64,000 bases of DNA from the NCBI RefSeq assembly GCF_000421165.1, contig NZ_ATWI01000016.1, forward strand, positions 43,881 to 107,880. The letters are read 5' to 3'. Numbering within the stretch: the stretch's first letter is position 1; every line of letters starts with the position of its first letter. A program made the position numbers and the translations under genes. Below are positions 42,809-50,860 of this stretch, in pieces. The notes beneath the pieces are model-generated. The model searched no databases. It saw only the letters and a program-made list of their open reading frames with translations, and was not told the origin of the DNA. The DNA comes from Marinobacter daepoensis DSM 16072 (GTDB taxonomy: Bacteria; Pseudomonadota; Gammaproteobacteria; Pseudomonadales; Oleiphilaceae).

Positions 42809-43864
42809 ATGTCGAATCGACCGTCCAAACGTTCTGTTGGGACCGTTGCCATGCGTTGGCATGGTGACAGGTTGGAATTGCTAGATCAGCGACGGCTTCC
42901 GGCTGAAGAGCACTGGATTGTCGCGGATGGAGCGTCTGCGGTGGCTCAATGCATTACCGATATGGTGGTGCGGGGCGCACCAGCGATCGGAATCAGTGCG
43001 GCCTATGGCGTCGCATTGGCGGCCCGTCATGCCGGAGGCGGTGATTGGCAGGCCGAGATCAGGCAAGCGATTCGGGTGCTGGCAGCATCCCGGCCAACGG
43101 CGGTCAATCTGTTCTGGGCGCTGAAGCGCATGGAACAGGTTTTTCACTCGTGTCACTCACTGAACGACGCAGCGGATCGGCTGGCGGTTGAGGCGGTTCG
43201 CTTGCACGAGGAGGACCTCGCGGCCAACCTTGCCATGGCGGGGCACGCTCTGGATGTCATGCGCCCGGATAATCCAATAGCGGTACTGACCCATTGCAAT
43301 ACCGGGGCACTTGCCACCGGTGGGTATGGCACAGCTCTGGGGGTGATTCGGCGTCTTCATGAAGAATCGCTACTTGACCGCGTCTACGCCGATGAGACCC
43401 GGCCATGGTTGCAGGGCAGTCGGCTGACGGCCTGGGAGCTGACCCGGGATGAAATCCCTGTCACGCTGAATGTCGATGGCGCGGCGGCGGCCATCCTGGC
43501 TGCCGGTAAGGTAAAATGGATCGTTGTGGGCGCAGACCGTATAACGGCAAATGGCGACGTCGCAAATAAAATCGGGACGTATAATCTGGCGGTCCTGGCG
43601 CGTCATCACAAGGTCGGTTTTATGGTGGTAGCGCCCTCCAGTACCGTGGATATGTCTTTGGCCTCAGGGAAGGAGATTCCGATAGAGGAACGGGATGGGA
43701 GCGAGCTTCTGGAATTGCGGGGAATGCCCTTGGCACCAGTGGGTGTGCCGGTGTTTAACCCGGTGTTTGACGTTACCCCTGCCGGCCTGATCGATGCGAT
43801 TGTGACGGAGAAAGGGGCCGTGCGTAACCCTGATCTCACCGGCATGCGGGCTTTGTTTACCTGA
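42809..43864 (+). CDS. mtnA: S-methyl-5-thioribose-1-phosphate isomerase
   Basis: A 351-residue isomerase of the methionine salvage pathway. It converts methylthioribose-1-phosphate to methylthioribulose-1-phosphate and belongs to the eIF2B-like fold. Conserved stretches include DMVVRGAPAIGISAAYGVALAA, LTHCNTGALATGGYGTALGVI with the catalytic cysteine, YADETRPWLQGSRLTAWEL and VVGADRITANGDVANKIGTY with the catalytic aspartate. Length and sequence are standard. It pairs functionally with the divergent MTA deaminase. Its 3' end overlaps the end of the convergent XRE-type gene by eight bases. Confidence 0.97.
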   Translation: MSNRPSKRSVGTVAMRWHGDRLELLDQRRLPAEEHWIVADGASAVAQCITDMVVRGAPAIGISAAYGVALAARHAGGGDWQAEIRQAIRVLAASRPTAVNLFWALKRMEQVFHSCHSLNDAADRLAVEAVRLHEEDLAANLAMAGHALDVMRPDNPIAVLTHCNTGALATGGYGTALGVIRRLHEESLLDRVYADETRPWLQGSRLTAWELTRDEIPVTLNVDGAAAAILAAGKVKWIVVGADRITANGDVANKIGTYNLAVLARHHKVGFMVVAPSSTVDMSLASGKEIPIEERDGSELLELRGMPLAPVGVPVFNPVFDVTPAGLIDAIVTEKGAVRNPDLTGMRALFT

Positions 43865-44627
43865 GCTTTCGGTTCGGAGCCGGTTTGTCCGGCTCTGCCT
43901 CGGACTGCTGCAGGCCGGCCTTCAGTTCGGCCACTTCCTTTTCCTGTTGCTCAATAAAATGCAGGGACATTTCAAAGCTCTGTCGGGTGAACTCCAGAAC
44001 TTTTCGGAACCCGTCGTCTGAGAGGTTGCGGGCGTCATCATGCCGCCGGAAAATGTTAATAAACTCCCGCTCTCGTTCGAATTGCAAGGGGATTCTGCCA
44101 ACGCCCCAGTCATTCAGAATCTGCCACACTTCCGGGTTGTAGTTGCGGGTCGTGCGCATGATGAATGGGATAGGGTCGTTACGGGCCACCAGAGCTGCCA
44201 GCCGGAGTATGAGCTCAAACGACAGCGTGGCAGTGCCGTTTTCGATGGCCTCAAGCAGAGACTTGTCTTTGAGGTTGAGAGCCTCGCTCATTTCAGAGAG
44301 TGTGAGCCCGGCCACTTCCCGGATGTCTTTCAGGGACTGGCCTGCGGTGAGCATGGCTCTTAACTGGTCTTGAGAGTTAATCAGTGCCCGACCCACCCGC
44401 AGGGATGTGTCTGTTGCTTTTGCACCCAGCCGGAGGGCTGAGCCGGTCAGCCCGGCAATGCGTTCCAGAACACTGTCAGACGTTTTTTCTTTCGGGCCGG
44501 GGGAGGCCAGTTCTTCGGCCTCATCCATGGAGTACATGGCATGCAGGGCGTCCAGTAACATATCCCGGAAGACACGAGCCCGCTGTTGTGTGCCGTCACG
44601 GGTCTCCCGGGGCGCCTGCTGAGCCAC
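43857..44627 (-). CDS. XRE-type helix-turn-helix protein
   Basis: A 256-residue cytoplasmic protein. A helix-turn-helix of the Cro/C1 type lies at about 97-150 (SLKDIREVAGLTLSEMSEALNL, then LLEAIENGTATLS). An N-terminal part of about 95 residues has a membrane-associated or helical character (VLERIAGLTGSALRLGAKATDTSLRVGRAL), and the C-terminus ends in a charged coil (FIEQQEKEVAELKAGLQQ). The DNA target is unknown. It begins three bases after the prc stop, on the same strand and in line with it, so it is probably co-transcribed with the tail-specific protease. Confidence 0.75.
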   Translation of the reverse strand: MAQQAPRETRDGTQQRARVFRDMLLDALHAMYSMDEAEELASPGPKEKTSDSVLERIAGLTGSALRLGAKATDTSLRVGRALINSQDQLRAMLTAGQSLKDIREVAGLTLSEMSEALNLKDKSLLEAIENGTATLSFELILRLAALVARNDPIPFIMRTTRNYNPEVWQILNDWGVGRIPLQFEREREFINIFRRHDDARNLSDDGFRKVLEFTRQSFEMSLHFIEQQEKEVAELKAGLQQSEAEPDKPAPNRKLR

Positions 44628-44630
44628 GAT

Positions 44631-46796
44631 TCAGGGCGCCTCGGCTTTCACTGCAAACTGCGTTGGTATCAGGATAGAGGCCGTGCGCTGGTCAAGTTCC
44701 AGGAGGTCGGCCATGATGTGGCCGCCTTCCTGAATGACAAAGTCCAGCTCATCATCGGTGTTATCCAGGTCAGCTGCCTGTTGATCCTGCCAGTCTTCCA
44801 GTGCTTCGAGGTCTTCAAACGGTTCTTCTCCTTTCAGAGCCCGTCGGGCATTGGCGATGGTCAGTCGCGTCTGCTCTATCTGGCTATGCTGGCTCTTGCG
44901 CTTATCCACATTCAGGCTGACGTAATCCATTTCCCGCTGTCCGTTCAGGAACTCGATCTCCTGTTGGAGCAGTTTGAACTCCGGGTTGGTCGCGAACCGA
45001 TCTGCGTGGCGTTCCCTCAATTCGTCAATCACGCCAGTGAAGTCGAAGTAGCGGGTATGGGGCACGGATTCGATCTGATCCCACGGCAAGGCGTGGTCGA
45101 GGGCATCTTCGCCGATTCGGGTCTTGTCAATCCGTGAAGGGATCTCGATGTCCGGTATCACCCCTTTGTGCTGGGTTGAGCCGCCGGAGACCCGATAAAA
45201 CTTGGATTGGGTGATTTTCAGTTGCCCGTGGTTCAGTGGGCGAACCGCCTGCACGGTTCCTTTACCGAAGGTCTGCGAGCCAACCACCAGGCCGCGACCG
45301 TAGTCCTGAATCGCGCCGGCAAATATTTCCGATGCCGAGGCACTCATCCGGTTGACCAGAACAACCAGCGGCCCGTCGTAGACCACGGACGGGTCTTCAT
45401 CCGCAAGTACCTGCACATCGTTGTTGGCGTTGCGGATTTGCACCGTGGGGCCTTCATCGATAAACAAACCGACCAGATCGTTGGCTTCGTGCAAGGCGCC
45501 CCCGCCGTTGTTTCTCAGATCCATCACCACCCCGTCCACACCGTCGGTTTTAAGCTCGCTGATCAGCTTCCGGACGTCGCGGGTGGTGCTCTTGTAGTTG
45601 GGGTCTCCCGCCTGCATGGCCTGAAAATCCGCGTAAAAGGTCGGAATGTTGATCACACCAATCCGATAGGTTTCCCCCTGTCGCTCCAGTTCGATCACAT
45701 CTTTGCTGGCGCTCTGTTCTTCCAGCTTCACTTCATCTCTTTTGATCGAAATGGCTCGTGTGATGGTTTCGTCGCTTGCGTTGGCCGGAATGACTTCCAG
45801 GGTAACGCTTGAGTTACGTGGTCCCCGAATCAGATCAACAACTTCATCCAGGCGCCAGCCAATCACGTTGACGGGCTCCTCGTTTTCCTGGGTAACGGAC
45901 ACAATACGGTCAGCCGGTTGCAGCTGGCCTTGTTTTGACGCCGGGCCACCAGGCACCAGGCGAACCACTTTGGTGTACTCATTGTCCGATTGAAGAACTG
46001 CGCCAATCCCTTCCAGGGAGAGACTCATGTTGATGTTGAAATTCTCGGAGGTGCGAGGCGAGAAATAGGAGGTATGTGGATCCCACATTCCAGTGAATGC
46101 ATTCATGTAGGCCTGGAAGGCGTCTTCACTGCGCGCCTGGTAGGCCCGTTTAAGCTGACCTTCGTAACGCCGGCGAAGGGTTTCTTCGATGGCTTCATCT
46201 TCGGCGCCGTTCAGGCGCTGTGCGAGCACGGCATTTTTAATGCGTTTGGTCCACAGTTCATCGAGAGCTTCGGCGTCTGCCTCCCAGGGGGATTCTGAAC
46301 GATCCACCCGGATCTTGTCGTCGGCGCTGAAGTCCAGTTGGTCCAGGCCATTGTCGATTACGCCCAGAGCGAACTTCAGGCGATCAATGACACGTTGCTG
46401 GACCAGGTTGTAAATATCGAAACCGGGTTGAAGCTGCCCGGTTTTAAGGGCCGACCCCAGATGTTTCCTGACTCCGGAGAGCGCATCGATGTCTTTCTGG
46501 GTCAGGTAAACGCGTTGGCTGTCCAGATAGTTCAGATAGGCATCAAACACATCGCCGGACAATTGGTCGCTGATGCCGAGATTGCGGAAATGTGTGAACT
46601 GAAGTTGCCGCGCGATCAGGATGTTGGCCCGGGCCTGATCGATTGTGGGGGCAACGGGCTCGTATCTGGCGGAGTCGTCAATCTTGGCGTAAGCGCCTGA
46701 GACGAGTAAGCCCAGAGTCAGAGCCGTAACGGCGCCTGCTTTCCGGGTAAAGGAAGACAGGGAACGACGCTGCAAGGATTTTTCCGCGATAGTCAT
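44631..46796 (-). CDS. prc: Carboxy-terminal (tail-specific) protease Prc/Tsp
   Basis: A 721-residue periplasmic serine protease of the S41 family. The start at 46796 (MTIAEKSLQRR) gives a signal peptide ending near SGAYAK; a further upstream ATG is less likely. The PDZ domain (about 240-320) contains GIGAVLQSDNEYTKVVRLVPGGPA. The catalytic serine lies in VNRMSASASEIFAGAI and the lysine in SQTFGKGTVQ. The protein ends with a helical C-terminal domain characteristic of Tsp. It degrades proteins with non-polar C-termini and trims peptidoglycan hydrolases. It is upstream of the XRE-type gene, three bases apart. Confidence 0.95.
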   Translation of the reverse strand: MTIAEKSLQRRSLSSFTRKAGAVTALTLGLLVSGAYAKIDDSARYEPVAPTIDQARANILIARQLQFTHFRNLGISDQLSGDVFDAYLNYLDSQRVYLTQKDIDALSGVRKHLGSALKTGQLQPGFDIYNLVQQRVIDRLKFALGVIDNGLDQLDFSADDKIRVDRSESPWEADAEALDELWTKRIKNAVLAQRLNGAEDEAIEETLRRRYEGQLKRAYQARSEDAFQAYMNAFTGMWDPHTSYFSPRTSENFNINMSLSLEGIGAVLQSDNEYTKVVRLVPGGPASKQGQLQPADRIVSVTQENEEPVNVIGWRLDEVVDLIRGPRNSSVTLEVIPANASDETITRAISIKRDEVKLEEQSASKDVIELERQGETYRIGVINIPTFYADFQAMQAGDPNYKSTTRDVRKLISELKTDGVDGVVMDLRNNGGGALHEANDLVGLFIDEGPTVQIRNANNDVQVLADEDPSVVYDGPLVVLVNRMSASASEIFAGAIQDYGRGLVVGSQTFGKGTVQAVRPLNHGQLKITQSKFYRVSGGSTQHKGVIPDIEIPSRIDKTRIGEDALDHALPWDQIESVPHTRYFDFTGVIDELRERHADRFATNPEFKLLQQEIEFLNGQREMDYVSLNVDKRKSQHSQIEQTRLTIANARRALKGEEPFEDLEALEDWQDQQAADLDNTDDELDFVIQEGGHIMADLLELDQRTASILIPTQFAVKAEAP

Positions 46797-46988
46797 AAAT
46801 GCATACCTGAAGCTGCTGGGCAATCCTTTTGAGCGCACCGCCCAAATACCCGTGACTGTTCAATTTATTGTAGGCAACCGCTACACCTGTTGCCATAGGG
46901 TAGGCGTATCGCTTCGTGACAATATGTCCATATACGTGTCGGCCTGAAGGTTTAGATGGGGCCGATAGGAGGGATATAAAAGGGGGCG

Positions 46989-47012
46989 GGCCGGAGGTAT
47001 TAACCTCCGGCC
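46989..47012 (-). terminator. Strong terminator after the fatty-acid oxidation operon
   Basis: GGCCGGAGGT (46989-46998), loop ATTA and ACCTCCGGCC (47003-47012) form a perfect 10-bp stem. On the minus strand it is followed by CGCCCCCTTTTATA, with a T-run. It lies seven bases past the stop of the multifunctional enzyme gene. Confidence 0.88.
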
Positions 47013-47019
47013 GACAGAG

Positions 47020-49170
47020 TCAGGCGAACGTTTCGTTGCGTTCTGCTTTCTGCATCAGTAAGGAGGGCGGGGTAAAACGCTCGCCATACTGCTGGGCCAG
47101 TTCCCGGGCCCGTTCCGCAAACGCCCGGACACCATATTGATTCACGAACTGGATGGCGCCGCCAGTCCAGGGGGCGTAACCAATGCCGAAGATGCTGCCG
47201 ATGTTGGCGTCTTCGACCGTTCTGAGAACACCTTCTTCCAGGCAACGAATCGTCTCAATGGCCTGAATGAACAGGATACGGTCTTTCAGATCCTGTAGTT
47301 GCACATTGCGGGCCCTGGTCTGATCCACAAACCGGCTTTCCAGCTCAGGCCAAAGGTATTTCTTGCCTTTATCCGGGTACTCATAGAAACCGGCACCAGC
47401 GGCTTTACCTTTACGATTGTGGGTATTCACCATAGCGTCGATGACGGCCTCGGCCGGGTGAGGGGTCCATGCACCTCCCATAGCTTCGGTGTCTTTTTTG
47501 CTCTGGGCGCGAATGTGTTGCATCAGGGTCAGGCTGACTTCGTCCGAAATGGCCAGAGGGCCTACGGGCATGCCGGCCAGCACCCCCGCGTTTTCGATGC
47601 TGGCGGGGTGAATGCCCTCAGCCAGCATGCTGATGCCCTCGTTTACAAAGGTTCCAAACACCCGGGATGTGAAGAATCCACGGCTGTCATTGACTACGAT
47701 GGGAATCTTTCCGATTTGTTGTACGTAGTCAAAAGCCCGGGCCAGCGTCTCATCGGAGGTTTTCTCACCGACAATAATTTCCACCAGCTGCATCTTGTCG
47801 ACAGGGGAGAAGAAATGCAGGCCGATAAAGTGGTCCGGTTTGGCGGAAGCCTCAGCCAGTTGCGTGATGGGGATGGTGGACGTATTGGAGGCAAAGATGC
47901 CATTTGCGGCCATGCGGAGCTCAGCTTCCCGGGTGACGCTGGCTTTCAGTTCGCTGTCCTCGAAGACCGCCTCGATAATCAGGTCGCAGCCACTGAGGTC
48001 TTCGGCCGATGCGGTGGGGGTTATCCGGCCCAGGATTTCGTCTCGCTGTGCTTCGGTCATTCGGCCCCGGCTGACTTTTTTGGCCAGTAACTGTTCGGAG
48101 TAGTGTTTGCCTTTTTCGGCATTCTCCATTGAGACGTCTTTGAGTACCACGTTTACTCCGCGGCTGGCCGTGGAGTAGGCGATACCCGCACCCATCATAC
48201 CTGCGCCCAGAACCCCGACTTTCCGGAATGTTTCTTTGTCGACGCCGCCAGGGCGGCTACCTCCTGCTTTGATGGCGTTGAGCTGGAACCAGAAGGTGCC
48301 GGTCATGTTCTTGGCAACCTGCCCGGTAACCAGCTCGGCAAAGTAACGGGTCTCGATAAGGCTGCCGTTGTCGAAGTCTACCTGAGTGCCTTCCACGGCG
48401 GCTGCCAGGATTCGTTCAGGCGCCGGGTAACAGCCTTTGGTTTTTTGTTTCAGCATGGCAGGTGCAATGGCCAGTTTCTGGGCCATGGCAGGGTGGTGAG
48501 GCGCCCCGCCGGGAAGTTTGAACCCTTTCTGGTCCCACGGTTGCCGACAGGCAGGGTTGGCATCAATAAAGGCTCGCGCCTTGGCCATCATATCGGTAGC
48601 CGAACTGGCCAGTTCGTCGACGATACCGGCTTTGAGGGCGGTCTTCGGGGTGATTTTTTTGCCTTCCATCAGAAATGGGAATGCCGCTTCCAGGCCAATC
48701 ATTCGGGGTAAGCGCTGGGTACCACCGCCTCCCGGTAGCAGCCCCAGGGTTACTTCGGGCAATCCCAGTTGCGTGCGGTCATCGTCCAGGGCTATCCGAT
48801 AATGGCATGCCAACGCGAGTTCGAGGCCGCCCCCCAGAGCGGTGCCGTTGAGGGCTGCAACGACTGGCTTGCCACAGGTTTCCAGGGCGCGCATATCGGC
48901 TTTCAGGTCGTTGACCATGTCCTCGAATGCCTGGGCCTGCTCGCGGGTGACGGTGTGAAGCTCGTTCAGGTCTCCGCCGGCAAAGAAGGTCTTCTTGGCG
49001 GAGGCAATAATAATACCTTTTATGTTGTCCAGATCGCCTCTGACCCGGTTGACCGTGTCTGTCAGGGCGCTACGGAATTCGTTGTTCATCGTGTTGGCAG
49101 ACTGGCCGGGCATGTCGATAGTGAGGGTCAGGATCTGATCTGAACCGAGGTCGTATACAATGGCACTCAT
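47020..49170 (-). CDS. Multifunctional fatty-acid oxidation enzyme (enoyl-CoA hydratase / 3-hydroxyacyl-CoA dehydrogenase)
   Basis: A 716-residue two-part enzyme. The N-terminal crotonase domain (about 1-190) has FFAGGDLNELH and LNGTALGGGLELALACHYRIA with the oxyanion and glutamate positions, and LPEVTLGLLPGGGGTQRLPR. The C-terminal hydroxyacyl-CoA dehydrogenase (about 320-690) has VGVLGAGMMGAGIAY for NAD binding, FASNTSTIPI, and HFFSPVDKMQLVEII with the catalytic histidine. It hydrates and oxidises acyl-CoA intermediates of beta-oxidation. The size and thiolase partner fit FadB/FadJ-type alpha subunits; which of the two paralogues is not clear. It follows the thiolase gene by 29 bases on the same strand. 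Confidence 0.92.
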   Translation of the reverse strand: MSAIVYDLGSDQILTLTIDMPGQSANTMNNEFRSALTDTVNRVRGDLDNIKGIIIASAKKTFFAGGDLNELHTVTREQAQAFEDMVNDLKADMRALETCGKPVVAALNGTALGGGLELALACHYRIALDDDRTQLGLPEVTLGLLPGGGGTQRLPRMIGLEAAFPFLMEGKKITPKTALKAGIVDELASSATDMMAKARAFIDANPACRQPWDQKGFKLPGGAPHHPAMAQKLAIAPAMLKQKTKGCYPAPERILAAAVEGTQVDFDNGSLIETRYFAELVTGQVAKNMTGTFWFQLNAIKAGGSRPGGVDKETFRKVGVLGAGMMGAGIAYSTASRGVNVVLKDVSMENAEKGKHYSEQLLAKKVSRGRMTEAQRDEILGRITPTASAEDLSGCDLIIEAVFEDSELKASVTREAELRMAANGIFASNTSTIPITQLAEASAKPDHFIGLHFFSPVDKMQLVEIIVGEKTSDETLARAFDYVQQIGKIPIVVNDSRGFFTSRVFGTFVNEGISMLAEGIHPASIENAGVLAGMPVGPLAISDEVSLTLMQHIRAQSKKDTEAMGGAWTPHPAEAVIDAMVNTHNRKGKAAGAGFYEYPDKGKKYLWPELESRFVDQTRARNVQLQDLKDRILFIQAIETIRCLEEGVLRTVEDANIGSIFGIGYAPWTGGAIQFVNQYGVRAFAERARELAQQYGERFTPPSLLMQKAERNETFA

Positions 49171-49199
49171 GGTGGATTCCTTTATGCTTGATAGTGGGT

Positions 49200-50408
49200 T
49201 CAGACGCGCTCAATGATCGTCGCAATGCCCATGCCGCCACCGACACACAAGGTGGCAAGGCCGTAGCGCAACTGTCGGCGCTCCAGCTCATCCAGCAGGG
49301 TGCCCAGTATCATGGCCCCGGTCGCGCCCAGAGGGTGCCCCATGGCAATGGAACCACCGTTTACGTTAACCTTTTCATCCGGGACAGAGAGCTCTTTCTG
49401 GAATCGCATTACGACAGAGGCAAAGGCTTCATTCACTTCAAACAGGTCGATTTGTCCGGCGGTCATGCCGGCCTTTTCCAGCGCCTTGCGGGCTGCAGGT
49501 GCGGGCCCCGTGAGCATGATGGTGGGGTCGGTGCTGGTGACAGCGGTCGCGACAATACGAGCCCTGGGCTTCAGCCCCAGTTCCTTTCCTTTGGCTTCGC
49601 TGCCAATCAGCATGGCGGTAGCGCCGTCAACAATTCCAGAGGAATTGCCTGCGTGATGCACGTGGTTGATCTTCTCCACGTAGTGATATTTCTCACGGGC
49701 GACGCCATCAAATCCCATTTCGCCCATCATCTGAAAGGAAGGCTTCAGGCCAGACAGAGACTCCACGGTTGTATTGCCCCGTACATGCTCATCACGATCA
49801 AGGATGACCACGCCGTTCTGGTCGGTTACCGGAACAACTGACTTGGTGAAGTAGCCATTTTCCCAGGCGTTTGCTGCTTTCTGCTGGGACTGGACCGCAA
49901 AGCGATCAACATCTTCCCGGGTGAAGCCTTCCAGAGTTGCGATCAGGTCCGCACCGATGCCCTGAGGCATAAAACCAGTGTGAAGGTTGGTTTCGGGGTC
50001 AGTTGCCCAGGCACCACCGTCTGACCCCATCGGGACCCGCGACATCGCCTCGACACCCCCGGCCACCACGAGGTCTTCCCAGCCCGAGCGGACCTTCATG
50101 GCCGCGAGGTTGACGGCTTCAAGGCCTGATGCGCAGAACCGGTTAAGCGTAACGCCAGCGACTTTTTCGTCCCAGTCTGCGGCCAGAGCCGCTGTCTTGG
50201 CGATATCGGCTCCCTGGTCGCCTACGGCGGTTACACACCCCATGACAATGTCATCAACCTGGGCTGTGTCAAGCTGGTTACGTTGTTGAAGGGCGTTGAG
50301 GACGGTTGTCAGCAGGGTGATGGGTTTGACGCTGTGTAACGATCCGTCTTTCTTGCCGCGACCACGGGGGGTGCGGACCGCGTCGAAAATATACGCCTCG
50401 GTGCTCAT
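49200..50408 (-). CDS. Acetyl-CoA C-acyltransferase (thiolase)
   Basis: A 402-residue thiolase that performs the last step of beta-oxidation, cleaving 3-ketoacyl-CoA. The nucleophilic cysteine lies in TLNRFCASGLEAVN, the histidine in NGGSIAMGHPLGATGA and the second cysteine in CVGGGMG near the C-terminus, all in the order normal for the family. It is upstream of the multifunctional enzyme gene by 29 bases, and the pair should work together. The arrangement suggests a fatty-acid degradation operon that may supply or consume acyl-CoA for the wax-ester route, though that link is inferred. Confidence 0.94.
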   Translation of the reverse strand: MSTEAYIFDAVRTPRGRGKKDGSLHSVKPITLLTTVLNALQQRNQLDTAQVDDIVMGCVTAVGDQGADIAKTAALAADWDEKVAGVTLNRFCASGLEAVNLAAMKVRSGWEDLVVAGGVEAMSRVPMGSDGGAWATDPETNLHTGFMPQGIGADLIATLEGFTREDVDRFAVQSQQKAANAWENGYFTKSVVPVTDQNGVVILDRDEHVRGNTTVESLSGLKPSFQMMGEMGFDGVAREKYHYVEKINHVHHAGNSSGIVDGATAMLIGSEAKGKELGLKPRARIVATAVTSTDPTIMLTGPAPAARKALEKAGMTAGQIDLFEVNEAFASVVMRFQKELSVPDEKVNVNGGSIAMGHPLGATGAMILGTLLDELERRQLRYGLATLCVGGGMGIATIIERV

Positions 50409-50540
50409 GTGGATTCCTCTGATTGTTGTCCGGGCCTGTTTTCAAGGAGTGATAACCATAGCCGCTCAGTGTAGCCTCGGGGAATGACTGGCGTTGCCAA
50501 TCCCATTGGCGAAATTGCTCAGTTCCCATGACATGGGCCG

Positions 50541-50858
50541 ATGCGGCTTCTATCTTTAGAACAGGTGCGGCAGAAACTTCAGGCAGGTGCGGTCATGTCT
50601 CTGAGAGATGCCATTGACAATTTTTACGAAAGGCTTGTACAGGATGCGATTGATGCAACCCGGGAAGCGTCAGATACCGCTGATTTCCTGACCGACGTCA
50701 TGTGCGTTGCGTTGAATCGATTGCCGGCGAGGTACTATCGGCACACCATTGACATGATGTTTTACCTGGCTGATGAAGAGCTGAAAGAGATGAAAGCGAA
50801 CTCCCTGGCCGCCGTAAAACAGGCCAGGGAGTTTGTTCGGGAACATCAGAGGAGTTGA
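50541..50858 (+). CDS. ComFB-family small protein
   Basis: A protein of up to 105 residues. The core LRDAIDNFYERLVQDAIDATREASDTADFLTDVMCVALNRLPARYY resembles the late-competence ComFB family, a small helical domain that binds cyclic di-nucleotides in some species. The pattern of conserved LNRLPARYY is the best clue. The first ATG (50541) and a nearer one at 50595 are both possible; the longer form has a plausible protein-like N-terminus. It stands alone, divergent from the thiolase operon with 132 bases between and ending three bases from the convergent DUF349 gene. Function in this organism is unknown. Confidence 0.75.
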   Translation: MRLLSLEQVRQKLQAGAVMSLRDAIDNFYERLVQDAIDATREASDTADFLTDVMCVALNRLPARYYRHTIDMMFYLADEELKEMKANSLAAVKQAREFVREHQRS

Positions 50859-50860
50859 TG

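Noticed and set aside
43857..46796. XRE-type protein and protease as a toxin-antitoxin pair
   Set aside because: The downstream partner is the housekeeping protease Prc, and the XRE-type protein is too long for an antitoxin.
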